64,000 bases of DNA from Microlunatus sagamiharensis (lineage in GTDB: Bacteria; Actinomycetota; Actinomycetes; Propionibacteriales; Propionibacteriaceae). Shown here in pieces: positions 18,464 to 27,715 of this stretch (positions within the stretch are counted from its first letter, which is position 1; the number at the start of each line of letters is the position of its first letter). The DNA lies in contig NZ_LT629799.1 in the NCBI RefSeq assembly GCF_900105785.1, forward strand, positions 434,001-498,000, read 5' to 3'. The translations under genes and the position numbers were made by a program. The notes beneath the pieces were generated by a model that saw only the letters and a list, made by a program, of their open reading frames with translations, was not told the origin of the DNA and searched no databases.

Positions 18464-19253
18464 GGTCGTGGGCGGCGCGGCCCTGCTCGCCCGCTCCGCC
18501 TCCTTCCTCCTGCGTCGCCCGCGGCTCTTCTGGCTCGGCGCCGTACCGCCGCTGATCACCTCGGTGCTCTTCGTCGTGCTGCTCGTCCTGCTGGTCGCCG
18601 AGCTGCCCGCTCTCACCACCTGGCTCACGCCGTTCGCGTCGTCGTGGGGCGAGGGGTTCGCGCTGACCGCGCGCGTCGTCGTCGGCACGCTCCTGGTCGG
18701 CGGGACGGTCCTGCTGATGGTGCTGGTCTTCAGCACGCTCACCCTCGCCCTCGGCTCGCCGGTCTACGACCGCATCAGCGAGGCCGTGGACCGGTCCTGC
18801 GCCGGCGCCCCCGCACCGCTCGACGAGCCGCTGCGGACCGGGGCCGTCCGCGCCGTGCGGCAGTCCGTCGCCCTCGTGCTCGTCTCCGCGGCGGGAGCGG
18901 TGGTGCTCTTCGGCGTCGGGTTCGTGCCCGTGGCCGGGCAGGTCGTCGCCGCGGTCGGCGGGGCGCTGTTCGGGGGCTGGATGCTGGTGATCGAGCTGGT
19001 CGGCAGCCCCCTCGAGCGGCGCGGCGTGCTCACCCTCCGCGAGCGCCGGCAGACCCTGGCCCGACGCCGCTGGCGCAGCCTCGGGCTCGGCGTGCCCTGC
19101 TTCCTGCTGCTGTCCGTGCCCTTCGTCGCCGTGGTCGCCTTCCCGGTCGCGACGGCGGCCGGGACCCTCCTGGCGCGCCAGCTCCGCGACGAGCCGTCGG
19201 ACCTCTCGACGGTTGCGCAGAAGTCGACGGCCCGACAAGTTACCGACCAGTAA
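18444..19253 (+). CDS. EI24-domain membrane protein
   Basis: A 269-residue polytopic membrane protein of the EI24/CysZ-like superfamily with about five hydrophobic segments (for example [18 protein letters not shown] and [19 protein letters not shown]). The family signature region is [14 protein letters not shown]. CysZ relatives import sulfate, but actinobacterial EI24 proteins are uncharacterised. The GTG start lies inside the purE 3' end (20-nt overlap), so it is probably translated from the purKE message. Its stop codon lies within the operator-like palindrome of the next gene. Confidence 0.8.
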   Translation: MPSAPAEVVGGAALLARSASFLLRRPRLFWLGAVPPLITSVLFVVLLVLLVAELPALTTWLTPFASSWGEGFALTARVVVGTLLVGGTVLLMVLVFSTLTLALGSPVYDRISEAVDRSCAGAPAPLDEPLRTGAVRAVRQSVALVLVSAAGAVVLFGVGFVPVAGQVVAAVGGALFGGWMLVIELVGSPLERRGVLTLRERRQTLARRRWRSLGLGVPCFLLLSVPFVAVVAFPVATAAGTLLARQLRDEPSDLSTVAQKSTARQVTDQ

Positions 19254-19256
19254 CTT
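19237..19256 (+). promoter_or_regulatory. Operator-like palindrome before the acyl-CoA dehydrogenase
   Basis: AAGTTACCGACCAGTAACTT has perfect 7-bp arms around a 6-nt centre, the geometry of TetR-type operators. It ends 7 bp before the TACGCT -10 box (19264-19269), which lies 6 nt before the dehydrogenase ATG. A bound repressor would cover the -35 region. No regulator gene is adjacent. Confidence 0.6.
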
Positions 19257-19275
19257 CCGGGGTTACGCTGCCCGC

Positions 19276-20448
19276 ATGGGCTTCGACGACGAGGTGACCA
19301 CGGGCCTGTTCCGGCCGACGGAGGACCACGAGGCGATCCGCGAGGCGGTGCGCGAGCTGTGCGACGACAAGGTCGCGCCGCTGGCCGCCGAGGTCGACGA
19401 ACGGGCCGAGTTCGGCTGGGCGTCCTACGAGGCGCTGCGGGCCGGGGAGTTCCACGCCCCGCACGTGCCGGAGGCGTACGGCGGCGTCGGCGCCGATGCG
19501 CTGGCCGTCGCGATCGTCATCGAGGAGGTCGCGCGCGCCTGCGCCTCGACCTCGCTGGTGCCCGCGGTCAACAAGCTGGGTTCGCTGCCCTGGGTGCTGG
19601 CCGGCAGCGACGAGCTCAAGCAGCGCTACCTGCCCCGCCTCGCCCGTGGCGAGGCGATGGTCAGCTACTGCCTGTCCGAGTCCGAGGCGGGTTCCGACGC
19701 GGCGTCCATGCGGACCCGGGCGGTCCGCGACGGCGACGGGTGGGTGCTGGACGGCGCCAAGCGGTGGATCAGCAACGCCGGCGTCTCCGAGCTCTACACC
19801 GTCTTCGCCGTCACCGACCCCGCCGCCCCGAGGGGCAAGGGAATCAGCGCCTTCGTCGTCGAGAAGTCCGACCCGGGCGTCTCCTTCGGCGCGCCCGAGC
19901 GCAAGCTCGGCATCAAGGGCTCGCCGACGTGCGAGGTCTACCTCGACCACGTCCGCGTGCCCGCCGACCGGATGATCGGCGAGGAGGGCGGCGGCTTCGC
20001 GCTGGCCATGCGGACGCTCGACCACACCCGCGTCACGATCGCCGCGCAGGCGGTCGGCATCGCGCAGGGCGCGCTCGACGCGACGCTGGCGTACGTCGCC
20101 GAGCGGCAGCAGTTCGGCCGCGCCGTCGCCGACTTCCAGGGCGTGCAGTTCATGCTCGCCGACATGGGGATGAAGATCGAGGCCGCGCGGCAGCTGACGT
20201 ACGCGGCCGCCGGTCGCTCCGAGCGCGACGACCCCGACCTGACGTGGTTCGGGGCGAGCGCCAAGTGCTTCGCCTCCGACGTGGCCATGCAGGTGACGAC
20301 CGACGCGGTCCAGCTCTTCGGCGGCTACGGCTACACCCGCGACTACCCGGTCGAGCGGATGATGCGCGACGCCAAGATCACCCAGATCTACGAGGGCACC
20401 AACCAGGTGCAGCGCGTGGTCATGGCGCGTCAGCTGCTGCGACGCTAG
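19276..20448 (+). CDS. Acyl-CoA dehydrogenase
   Basis: FAD enzyme that introduces the alpha-beta double bond in acyl-CoA. 390 residues. The FAD-binding YCLSESEAGSDAASMRT, the signature GYGYTRDYPVERMMRDAK and the catalytic Glu in IYEGTNQVQ place it in the short/medium-chain group. The ATG at 19276 lies 6 nt behind a TACGCT -10 box with a 20-bp palindrome upstream, suggesting a repressor-controlled gene, possibly leaderless. The acyl substrate is not deducible. Confidence 0.9.
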   Translation: MGFDDEVTTGLFRPTEDHEAIREAVRELCDDKVAPLAAEVDERAEFGWASYEALRAGEFHAPHVPEAYGGVGADALAVAIVIEEVARACASTSLVPAVNKLGSLPWVLAGSDELKQRYLPRLARGEAMVSYCLSESEAGSDAASMRTRAVRDGDGWVLDGAKRWISNAGVSELYTVFAVTDPAAPRGKGISAFVVEKSDPGVSFGAPERKLGIKGSPTCEVYLDHVRVPADRMIGEEGGGFALAMRTLDHTRVTIAAQAVGIAQGALDATLAYVAERQQFGRAVADFQGVQFMLADMGMKIEAARQLTYAAAGRSERDDPDLTWFGASAKCFASDVAMQVTTDAVQLFGGYGYTRDYPVERMMRDAKITQIYEGTNQVQRVVMARQLLRR

Positions 20449-20524
20449 AAGGCCTCCGGCTCTCGGCAGGTTCTCAGGTGCGGGGCTGGGGAAAACCACC
20501 CGGACGGCCTGACGGCCCACGAGA

Positions 20525-22198
20525 ATGTCGATCATGACCACCGGGCAGGACCCCGCACAGCTCTTCGGGCCACCACCGAGCACCTTCGGGCAGCAGGAGC
20601 TCTTCGCCGGCGGCTCGGTGCTGCAGACGCGCACCGGGGTCGCCGCCGCGGCGGACGCCTGGTCGGTCGCGGTCGGCAACCTCGACCTCGACGACCTCGC
20701 CGTCGACCTGCTCGAGGCGTCGATGCAGCGCCCCGGCCCGCTGCCCGAACGCGCGGCCGGCCGCCACGCCTCCTTGCTGATGATGGCCGGCCGGTACGCC
20801 GACGCGCTGGCCGTGCTGCCGGCCGACGTGACGCTGCCACCGCCGACCGGTGACGACCTCGAGCGCGACCACCTCGTCCAGGCGACGTGCCGCGCCGCGC
20901 TCGGCGACGACGGCGCGCTGGTCTGGCTGCGTCAGGTCGCGCCGATGGTCTCGGCTACCGACTGGGCGACGTACATGGCCCACTGCCTGCTGCGCGTGGG
21001 CGACGCCCGCGGGGACGCCGGCCTGACGTCCGCGTCGCTCGCCCAGCTGCAGCGGCTCGGGGACCGCGGGCGGCGGGTCGTGCCGCGCCTCGCCGCCGAC
21101 GTGATCGCCTCCCGGCCGCGTCAGGCGCCGACGGGCAAGGCCGGTCGGGTCAAGTGGTGGGGCTCGAACGCCGACCAGCCGGCGGCCGTCGCGGTCAAGG
21201 ACGCCGCCGGGCGGCTGCGGGTCGGGACCGACCTCCTGCACGGCGCCTCGGAGTCGTTCGTCTCCGACCCCTCGTTGGTCCTCGAGACCGCCGACCGGCT
21301 CCGCCTCGGCGGCGACCCGCAGGGTGCCGCGCTGCTGCTGCACGCGGTGAACCGGACCAACCCGCACGTGCGGCGCATCGAGGAGGCGCTCGCCGCGTAC
21401 GTGCCCCCGGGTGCTCGCGGCCGTCGCCGTGCCCGGCGCGGGATCCTGCTCGCGCTCACCGCCGTCGCGTTCCTCGTGAGCGGGGTGACGGGCTACCCGG
21501 TCATCGCCATCGTGGCCGGCCTCGTGGTGGGGGCGACCGAGATCTTCGCCCGCGAGCCCGGGCTCGACCGCTTCGCGACGAACGTGCTCGACAACTACGG
21601 CGAGCGGGCCGGGCTGCGTGCCTTCTGGCTGCTGCCACGCTCCGTGGCCGACGAGGAACCCATCGGCGGGCGCCGCCGCATCTCCCCGCTGGTGCTCGGC
21701 CTGGTCGCCCTGGTGCTCGGGATCCTCATCTTCCCCGCCGCCCGGGACGCCGCGGCGGCGCACGGCCCGGCGACGAGCTGGCGGACCTCCCCGGGTCTGA
21801 CGTGCTTCCTGGTCTGGATCCTGCTGCTGCCGGTGCTGACCACGTGGGCCGTGAGCCTGCTGCCCGGGCGTCGGATGGGCTACGTGGTGCCACGCCTCCC
21901 CGCCGCCGACACCGACTGCCAGTGCCGCCGCTGGACCGGGCTGTCGGGAACCTTCGCCTTCGCGTACGCCGCTGCGCACCTCGTCCCCGTGGCCACACCG
22001 CCGGTGCTCGAGCCCGCGTTCCGGCGCCACGGGCCGTTGCCGCCGTCGGTCAGCAGCTGCCCGGTGACCGGCGCGGCCTGGCTCGTGCTCACCCTCGGTC
22101 CCGAGAACGGCAAGCTGCTGCTCCGCAGCCCGATCGGCGCGTTCCCGGACCCGCCCGAGCAGGGCCACGAGGACGTGCGGACGGGGCAGTACCTCTAG
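20525..22198 (+). CDS. Hypothetical protein: helical N-terminal half, membrane C-terminal half
   Basis: No family recognised. About 557 residues. The first ~300 are soluble, Ala/Leu-rich and helical, with repeat-like segments (GRHASLLMMAGRYADALAVL, DGALVWLRQVAPMV, GDPQGAALLLHAVNR) that recall TPR-like scaffolds. The C-terminal half has four to five hydrophobic helices around residues 305-440 (LLALTAVAFLVSGVTG, PLVLGLVALVLGILIF, FLVWILLLPVLTTWAVSLL) and a Cys pair in DTDCQCRRW. Two ATGs, 20525 and 20534, are both possible; neither has a strong ribosome site. It stands alone between an acyl-CoA dehydrogenase and the HNH gene. Confidence 0.6.
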   Translation: MSIMTTGQDPAQLFGPPPSTFGQQELFAGGSVLQTRTGVAAAADAWSVAVGNLDLDDLAVDLLEASMQRPGPLPERAAGRHASLLMMAGRYADALAVLPADVTLPPPTGDDLERDHLVQATCRAALGDDGALVWLRQVAPMVSATDWATYMAHCLLRVGDARGDAGLTSASLAQLQRLGDRGRRVVPRLAADVIASRPRQAPTGKAGRVKWWGSNADQPAAVAVKDAAGRLRVGTDLLHGASESFVSDPSLVLETADRLRLGGDPQGAALLLHAVNRTNPHVRRIEEALAAYVPPGARGRRRARRGILLALTAVAFLVSGVTGYPVIAIVAGLVVGATEIFAREPGLDRFATNVLDNYGERAGLRAFWLLPRSVADEEPIGGRRRISPLVLGLVALVLGILIFPAARDAAAAHGPATSWRTSPGLTCFLVWILLLPVLTTWAVSLLPGRRMGYVVPRLPAADTDCQCRRWTGLSGTFAFAYAAAHLVPVATPPVLEPAFRRHGPLPPSVSSCPVTGAAWLVLTLGPENGKLLLRSPIGAFPDPPEQGHEDVRTGQYL

Positions 22199-22224
22199 GG
22201 CCTGATGTTCTGGCGGGGCGAGAT

Positions 22225-22265
22225 TCGCTCACGTGTTCGATTATGTCAGTGGGCTTCCGTAGTGT
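22225..22265 (+). promoter_or_regulatory. Probable LexA (SOS) box and -10 box of the DUF222-HNH gene
   Basis: TCGCTCACGTGTTCGA at 22225-22240 matches 10 of the 12 defined positions of the actinobacterial SOS box TCGAAC-N4-GTTCGA, with the right half perfect. It overlaps the expected -35 of a promoter whose -10 is TAGTGT (22260-22265), ending 7 nt before the ATG. Repression by LexA fits this geometry. Confidence 0.55.
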
Positions 22266-22272
22266 CCTGCAC

Positions 22273-23628
22273 ATGGACGACGGGGCCGGGCTGGTGGAGG
22301 CGACGCCGGTCGAGCTCGCCCTGGCTGCGCACGAGGCGTCGTTCGACCATCTGCTGAAGCTGGTGGGTGACGGTGGTCTGGGCGATCATGACGACCTGGG
22401 CCTGGTCGCGGTGCTGCAGCGGGTCGAGCGGCTGCGCAACCGGCACGCCCTGCTCGACCACGCGCTGGTCGCCGAGGGCGAGGCCCGCCGGCTGCCCGAG
22501 ACGTTGACCCAGCGGAGCATGGCCGGGGTCCTGACTTCGGCGCTGCGCCTGTCGCGGGGCGAGGCGGCCCGGCGGGTGCGGGCTGCCGAGCAGCTCGGGT
22601 CACGGCGCTCGGTGACCGGGGAGCCCCTGGCGCCGCTGCGGCCCGCGCTCGCCGCGGCACAGGAGGCCGGGGACGCGAGCCCGGAGCAGGTCGACGTGTG
22701 CCTGCGCGCCCTCGCGACCGTCGATCATCGTGGCTTCGACCCGGTCGAGGTCAGCGCGGCGGAGGAGCTGCTGGCCGGGTTCGTGGTCGCGTTCGCCCCG
22801 AAGCCGCTCGCCGACCTGGCCCGGCAGGTGGTCGAGCGGGTCGACCCGGACGGGACCCTGCCCGCCGACGAGGTCGACGCCGAGCGGCGCCACCTCACCC
22901 TTCGGACCGCTCGGGACGGGATGTGCGTGGGCGAGTTCCGGCTGACCCCGACCCTCGGGGCGAAGCTGAAGGCGGTCCTCTCACCCTTGGCGGCACCGCG
23001 GAACAGCGTGGTGGGTGAGGTCGATGGCCGGTCGGTGACCGAGGTCGACCCGCGCCACCACGGCCAGCGCCTGCACGACGCCCTTGAGAACGTGTGCGAC
23101 CGGCTGCTGCGCTCGGGAACGCTGCCCGACTCCGGCGGCACACCGACGAGCGTGATCGTCACGGTCGGGCTCGACGAGCTGCAGCAGCGCACCGGCACGG
23201 GAGTCACGAGCGACGGGAATCGTCTGAGCGCGGCCGCGGTAGCGGACCTCGTCGAGCAGTCCGTCGTCCACCCCGTCGTCGTCGAGGCGAAGGGCGTCGT
23301 GCTCTCGATGGGACGGACGAGTCGGCTGGCGACACCGGGTCAGACGATGGCGCTCATCGCGCGAGACGGTGGGTGCAGCTTCCCGGGCTGTGAGCACCCA
23401 CCGGAGTGGTGCGAGCGCCACCACGTCGTCGCGTGGGTCGACGGGGGCCGTACGGATCTGGACAACCTGACCCTGCTGTGCCGCTACCACCACCGACAGT
23501 TCCTGGCCCGGGGCTGGACGTGCCGGATGATCGAGCGGCTCCCGACCTGGACCCCACCACGATGGGTCGACCCGCAGCAGAGACCGTTGCGCAACACCCG
23601 CATCACCACACGCCACCTGGTCTGCTGA
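22273..23628 (+). CDS. DUF222 protein with C-terminal HNH endonuclease domain (13E12 family)
   Basis: A 451-residue member of the abundant actinobacterial DUF222-HNH (13E12 repeat) family. The helical DUF222 region runs through LRLSRGEAARRVRAAEQLG and VDPDGTLPADEVDAERRHL. The HNH motif is near the C-terminus: GGCSFPGCEHPPEWCERHH, then GGRTDLDNLTLLCRYHH, with two Cys pairs that could bind zinc. Some mycobacterial 13E12 genes are under LexA control, in line with the box seen here. ATG 22273 is favoured over 22243 because the -10 box lies 7 nt upstream of it. Mobility or nuclease role is unproven. Confidence 0.85.
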   Translation: MDDGAGLVEATPVELALAAHEASFDHLLKLVGDGGLGDHDDLGLVAVLQRVERLRNRHALLDHALVAEGEARRLPETLTQRSMAGVLTSALRLSRGEAARRVRAAEQLGSRRSVTGEPLAPLRPALAAAQEAGDASPEQVDVCLRALATVDHRGFDPVEVSAAEELLAGFVVAFAPKPLADLARQVVERVDPDGTLPADEVDAERRHLTLRTARDGMCVGEFRLTPTLGAKLKAVLSPLAAPRNSVVGEVDGRSVTEVDPRHHGQRLHDALENVCDRLLRSGTLPDSGGTPTSVIVTVGLDELQQRTGTGVTSDGNRLSAAAVADLVEQSVVHPVVVEAKGVVLSMGRTSRLATPGQTMALIARDGGCSFPGCEHPPEWCERHHVVAWVDGGRTDLDNLTLLCRYHHRQFLARGWTCRMIERLPTWTPPRWVDPQQRPLRNTRITTRHLVC

Positions 23629-23666
23629 TGCGGAGCCGCACTGCTGCCGTGCGTGTGGAGACTCCG

Positions 23667-24932
23667 CTACTGAGCGAACTTGGCGAGCTTGGAGGTGTCG
23701 CCCTTGGCGATCTGGCCGAACATGTCGTCCGCCTTCGACGCGTCCCACAGCACCGCCGAACCCACCGGCGAGGCGTAGCCCGGGTTGGCCACCGGGACGG
23801 TGAGGGTCAGTCCGTCGCCCGCGGAGACGGTGCGCAGCGCGAGGCCGGCCCGCGCCGTGTCGACGATCGTGGTGTCGTCGCCGACCTTGACCGCGGAGGC
23901 GGTCGCGGTCGACAGCTCCCAGTAGCGGCTTGGGTTGAGCACGGTCGCCGGCGAGGCGGCCTTCGCGGCGACGGCCGACAGCATCGCGCGCTGCCGCTCG
24001 ACGCGGCCGAGGTCGCCGCGGGGGTCGGCCTTGCGCATCCGGACGTAGCCGAGGGCCGTCGTCCCGTCGAGGGTCTGGCAGCCCTTCTTGAGGTCCAGGT
24101 GGGAGTCGCGGTCCTTGATCGCCGACGGGATGCACATCCGGATGCCGTCCAGCGCGTCGATGACCCCGACGAAGCCCCCGAACCCCACCTCGGCGTACCC
24201 GTCGACCCGCAGGCCGGTGGCCTGCTCGACGGTCTGCACCAGCAGCTCGGGGCCGCCGATGGCGTACGCGGCGTTGATCTTGTTCTGCCCGTGCCCGGGG
24301 ACCGTGACGTAGGAGTCGCGCGGGAGCGAGATGAGCACCGGCTTCCCGGTCGGCGGAGCGTAGACCAGCATGATCGTGTCGGTGCGCTGACCCGCGACGT
24401 CGCCGGTGCCGAGCTTCTTCTGCTGCGCCTTGGAGAGCCCCTCGCGGGAGTCGGAGCCGACCAGCAGGAAGGTCTCGCCCGGCTGCTCACCCGGCCGCTT
24501 GCCGCTCGGGGTGTCGTCGACCCGGCCCACCTGGTTCCACGCGTACGCGGGCACCCCCACGAGCCAGACGAGCGCGACGAGCAGCAGGACCAGGAGCGTG
24601 CGGAGGACGGTCCGTACCGGGCGCCGGCGACGCGGCCGCTTCGCGCCCCCGCCCGCGGGGACCCCCGGACCGCCCGGCCCGACCGGACCCGAGGGGCCGT
24701 ACGGGTCGCCCGGTCCGCCGGGCTGCACGGGGCGGCCAAAGGGGGACGGGTACGCCGGCGGCACCGGTCGGGCGGGAGCCGGGGGAGCGGCGACGGAGGA
24801 GCGCGGCGGCACCCCGCCGGCGCGGCTCTCGGGCGGCGACGGCAGGGGCATGACGCGCGTGGGCTCGGGCTCCGGCCGGCTGCGCTCGCGCCCGTAGAGC
24901 CAGTCCAGGTCGTCCTCGCGGCGGCTGGGCAT
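23667..24932 (-). CDS. LytR-CpsA-Psr (LCP) family protein
   Basis: LCP phosphotransferase that attaches undecaprenyl-linked polymers (arabinogalactan, teichoic-type glycans) to peptidoglycan. 421 residues: a Pro/Gly-rich cytoplasmic N-terminus (about 1-100), one transmembrane helix (VLRTLLVLLLVALVWLVGVP) and an extracellular LCP domain with LLVGSDSRE, RTDTIMLVYAPP, ISLPRDSYVTVPG, NKINAAYAIGG and VERQRAMLSAV. The conserved Asp/Arg residues of the pyrophosphate site are present. Start ATG 24932 is divergent, with a 172-bp gap, from a second LCP-type gene. Confidence 0.88.
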   Translation of the reverse strand: MPSRREDDLDWLYGRERSRPEPEPTRVMPLPSPPESRAGGVPPRSSVAAPPAPARPVPPAYPSPFGRPVQPGGPGDPYGPSGPVGPGGPGVPAGGGAKRPRRRRPVRTVLRTLLVLLLVALVWLVGVPAYAWNQVGRVDDTPSGKRPGEQPGETFLLVGSDSREGLSKAQQKKLGTGDVAGQRTDTIMLVYAPPTGKPVLISLPRDSYVTVPGHGQNKINAAYAIGGPELLVQTVEQATGLRVDGYAEVGFGGFVGVIDALDGIRMCIPSAIKDRDSHLDLKKGCQTLDGTTALGYVRMRKADPRGDLGRVERQRAMLSAVAAKAASPATVLNPSRYWELSTATASAVKVGDDTTIVDTARAGLALRTVSAGDGLTLTVPVANPGYASPVGSAVLWDASKADDMFGQIAKGDTSKLAKFAQ

Positions 24933-25104
24933 GACCTCGAGGCTACCGGCGCGGGGGTGCTCCGGCGTCAGACCGCGGGCCCTCCCGGAGGCAAGCCGCG
25001 TCGGACCGGCGTGGCACACCCAGGGCTGGCCCGATGCCTGCCCATACTGACGGACGGCCCGCTCCGGCGGTCCGTCCACGCCGTCGGCAGAGAGGCTCCA
25101 CCCG

Positions 25105-26637
25105 GTGTCCAGCACCTTGACGCCCGAGCGCGAGGCCCACCTCGACGAGTCCCTCGACGGCGCCGAGCGCGACCGTCTGATCACCGACTCGCTGCAGACC
25201 TCGCAGCGCCGAGCCGAGGGGGTCAAGCTCCGTCGCGGGCTGACCTTCCTGCTCATGACCCTCGTGCTGCCGGGCTCGGCGCAGGTCGCCGCCGGCAACC
25301 GCCGCGTCGGCCGCTTCGCGCTGCGCATCTGGGCGGCGATCTGGGTCCTCGCCCTGCTCACCGCGCTCTTCCTGCTCGCCTGGCACACCGCGGCGATCAC
25401 GGTGCTCACCGGCTCCGCCACCCTGCGCGTGGTGCAGGTCGCGCTCGTCGTGCTCGGCATCGGCTGGGCGCTGCTCTTCCTCGACGCGTGGCGGCTGAGC
25501 AACCCGCCGGACCTCGCCCGGCGCCACCGTCTCGGCTTCGCGCTGCTGAGCCTGGGCCTGGCCTTCGCCGTGGCGGCGGGCCTGGTCGCCTCGGCCAACG
25601 TCGTCTCCGCCCAGCGTGAGCTCGTCAGCACGGTGTTCGCCGGCGGTGGTGACGAGGCGGCCAAGGACGGCCGGATCAACGTGCTGCTCATGGGCGGCGA
25701 CGCCGGCGCGGACCGCACGGGGCTGCGACCCGACAGCATGACGGTGGCGAGCATCGACCAGGTCACGGGCCGCACGGTCCTGGTCAGCCTGCCGCGCAAC
25801 ATGGAGCGCGCGCCCTTCCCGGCGTCGTCGCCGATGCACGCGAAGTTCCCCGACGGCTTCCGCTGCGCCGACCACAGCTGCATGCTCAACGCGGTCTACA
25901 CCTATGCCTCGGAGCACAAGAACCTCTACCCGGGCGTGAAGAACCCCGGGGCCCAGGCGACCAAGGAGGCGATCGAGGGCGTCACCGGCCTGACGATCAA
26001 CTACTGGGCGCTGATCGACCTCAAGGGCTTCGAGGACCTCGTCGACGCGGTCGGCGGCATCACGATGGACGTCTACCGCAAGGTCCCGATCGGCGGCGGC
26101 CACGCCAAGCTCTACGGCTACGTGGAGGCGGGCAAGGACCGTCACCTCGACGGCCGCGAGGCGCTCTGGTTCGCCCGGTCGCGCTCGGACTCCAGCGACT
26201 ACGACCGCATGGTCCGGCAGAAGTGCGTGATGAACGCGATGCTCAACCAGCTGGACCCGATGACCGTGCTGACCAAGTTCAACGGCATCGCCTCGGCCAG
26301 CAAGGAGATCGTCGCCACCGACATCCCGAGCTCGCAGATCTCGACGATGCTCGACCTCGCGCAGAAGGCGAAGTCGAAGCCGGTCGGCAGCATCGCCGTC
26401 GTCCCGCCGCTGATGAAGGACTCCAGCAACCCGAACCTGCCGAAGATCCGCGCGGCGATCGGCGACCAGATCGCGAAGTCCGAGGCGATGGACCAGCCCA
26501 AGCCGTCGGCCTCGGCGGCACCGGCGGGCGGGGCCTCCACCAGCGCGCCGAAGAAGAGCAGCACCAGCGCGAGCTCGTCGGACCCGGGCAAGAAGGGTGC
26601 CGACACCTCCAACCTGTCGAAGGTCTGCTCGGCCTGA
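25105..26637 (+). CDS. LCP-family protein with four N-terminal membrane helices
   Basis: A 510-residue actinobacterial LCP variant. Four hydrophobic segments lie between residues 45 and 175 (LTFLLMTLVLPGSAQVAAGN is characteristic), followed by an LCP domain with VLLMGGDAG, RPDSMTVASIDQ, VSLPRNMERAPFP, a Cys pair (FRCADHSCMLNAVY) and HLDGREALWFARSRSDSSDYDRM. The C-terminal ~55 residues are Ser/Ala/Lys-rich and end in a Cys. It probably transfers wall polymers like the divergent LCP gene. GTG start at 25105; followed by a GT2 glycosyltransferase. Confidence 0.85.
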   Translation: MSSTLTPEREAHLDESLDGAERDRLITDSLQTSQRRAEGVKLRRGLTFLLMTLVLPGSAQVAAGNRRVGRFALRIWAAIWVLALLTALFLLAWHTAAITVLTGSATLRVVQVALVVLGIGWALLFLDAWRLSNPPDLARRHRLGFALLSLGLAFAVAAGLVASANVVSAQRELVSTVFAGGGDEAAKDGRINVLLMGGDAGADRTGLRPDSMTVASIDQVTGRTVLVSLPRNMERAPFPASSPMHAKFPDGFRCADHSCMLNAVYTYASEHKNLYPGVKNPGAQATKEAIEGVTGLTINYWALIDLKGFEDLVDAVGGITMDVYRKVPIGGGHAKLYGYVEAGKDRHLDGREALWFARSRSDSSDYDRMVRQKCVMNAMLNQLDPMTVLTKFNGIASASKEIVATDIPSSQISTMLDLAQKAKSKPVGSIAVVPPLMKDSSNPNLPKIRAAIGDQIAKSEAMDQPKPSASAAPAGGASTSAPKKSSTSASSSDPGKKGADTSNLSKVCSA

Positions 26638-26695
26638 CCTCGGCAGGGGGTAGAGGACGGTCAGGCGCGGCAGGCACGACAGGCGGGGTGGAGCG

Positions 26696-27691
26696 ATGAG
26701 CAGGGACTGGCCCGGCGTCAGCGTCGTCATGCCCGTGCTGAACGAGGAGCGCCACCTCGGCGCGGCGGTCGCCGGCGTGCTGGCCCAGGAGTACGCGGGT
26801 GAGCTGGAGGTCGTGCTGGCCGTCGGCCCGAGCCGGGACCGCACCCGGGCCATCGCCGACGCCATCGCGGCGGAGGACCCGCGCGTGACCGTCGTCGACA
26901 ACCCGGCGGCACGGACGCCGCACGCGCTGAACCTGGCCATCGGCGCCGCGCGGCACGACGTCATCGTCCGGGTCGACGGGCACGGCATGCTCGCCGACGG
27001 CTACGTGCGCCGAGCGGTGGAGCTGCTGGAGGAGACCGGCGCCGCCAACGTCGGCGGGGTGATGGACGCGCAGGGCTCGACGCCCTTCGAGGAGGCCGTC
27101 GCCGCGGCGTACACGACGAAGCTCGGGCTCGGCGGCAGCGCGTTCCACCTCGCGGAGTCGCAGGCCGGCCCGGCTGAGACGGTGTTCCTCGGGGTCTTCC
27201 GCCGCGAGGCGCTGCGCGCGGTCGGCGGCTTCGACGAGACGATGCACCGCGCCCAGGACTGGGAGCTGAACCACCGCCTGCTGGCGAGCGGCCGGCTCAT
27301 CTGGTTCTCCCCGGAGCTGCGGGTGACCTACCGGCCCCGCTCGAGCGTGCGGGCCCTGGCCAAGCAGATGTACGACACCGGCAAGTGGCGTCGCGAGGTC
27401 ATCCGCCGCTACCCCGACACCGCGAACGTGCGCTACCTCGCCCCGCCGGTCGCGACGCTGGCCATCGCCGCCGGCACGGCGGCCGCGCTGGTGGGTTCGC
27501 TGACCGGCTCACCTCTGCTCCGGCTCGGCTGGGCCGCGCCGGGCGGGTACGCCGCCGTGATCCTCGGCGGGTCGGCCGTCACCGCGCGCTCGATGTCGGA
27601 CGCCGCCCGCGTACGCCTGCCGCTGGTCCTCGCCGTCACCCACCTGTCCTGGGGTGCCGGCTTCCTCGTCGGCCTGCGCCGTCGGCCCTGA
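26696..27691 (+). CDS. Family 2 glycosyltransferase with C-terminal membrane helices
   Basis: A 331-residue GT-A glycosyltransferase. The nucleotide-sugar fold starts VSVVMPVLNEERHLGAAVAG; the metal-binding position is in VRVDGHGMLADGYV, and the acceptor/catalytic region is AQDWELNHRLLASGRLIWF. Two or three hydrophobic segments at the C-terminus (from residue ~245) anchor it to the membrane. It resembles succinoglycan-type transferases of exopolysaccharide synthesis. It lies 58 nt downstream of an LCP gene, so a cell-envelope glycan role is likely; the sugar is unknown. Confidence 0.82.
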   Translation: MSRDWPGVSVVMPVLNEERHLGAAVAGVLAQEYAGELEVVLAVGPSRDRTRAIADAIAAEDPRVTVVDNPAARTPHALNLAIGAARHDVIVRVDGHGMLADGYVRRAVELLEETGAANVGGVMDAQGSTPFEEAVAAAYTTKLGLGGSAFHLAESQAGPAETVFLGVFRREALRAVGGFDETMHRAQDWELNHRLLASGRLIWFSPELRVTYRPRSSVRALAKQMYDTGKWRREVIRRYPDTANVRYLAPPVATLAIAAGTAAALVGSLTGSPLLRLGWAAPGGYAAVILGGSAVTARSMSDAARVRLPLVLAVTHLSWGAGFLVGLRRRP

Positions 27692-27715
27692 CCGCCTGCC
27701 CGAGAGCCGGTGGCC

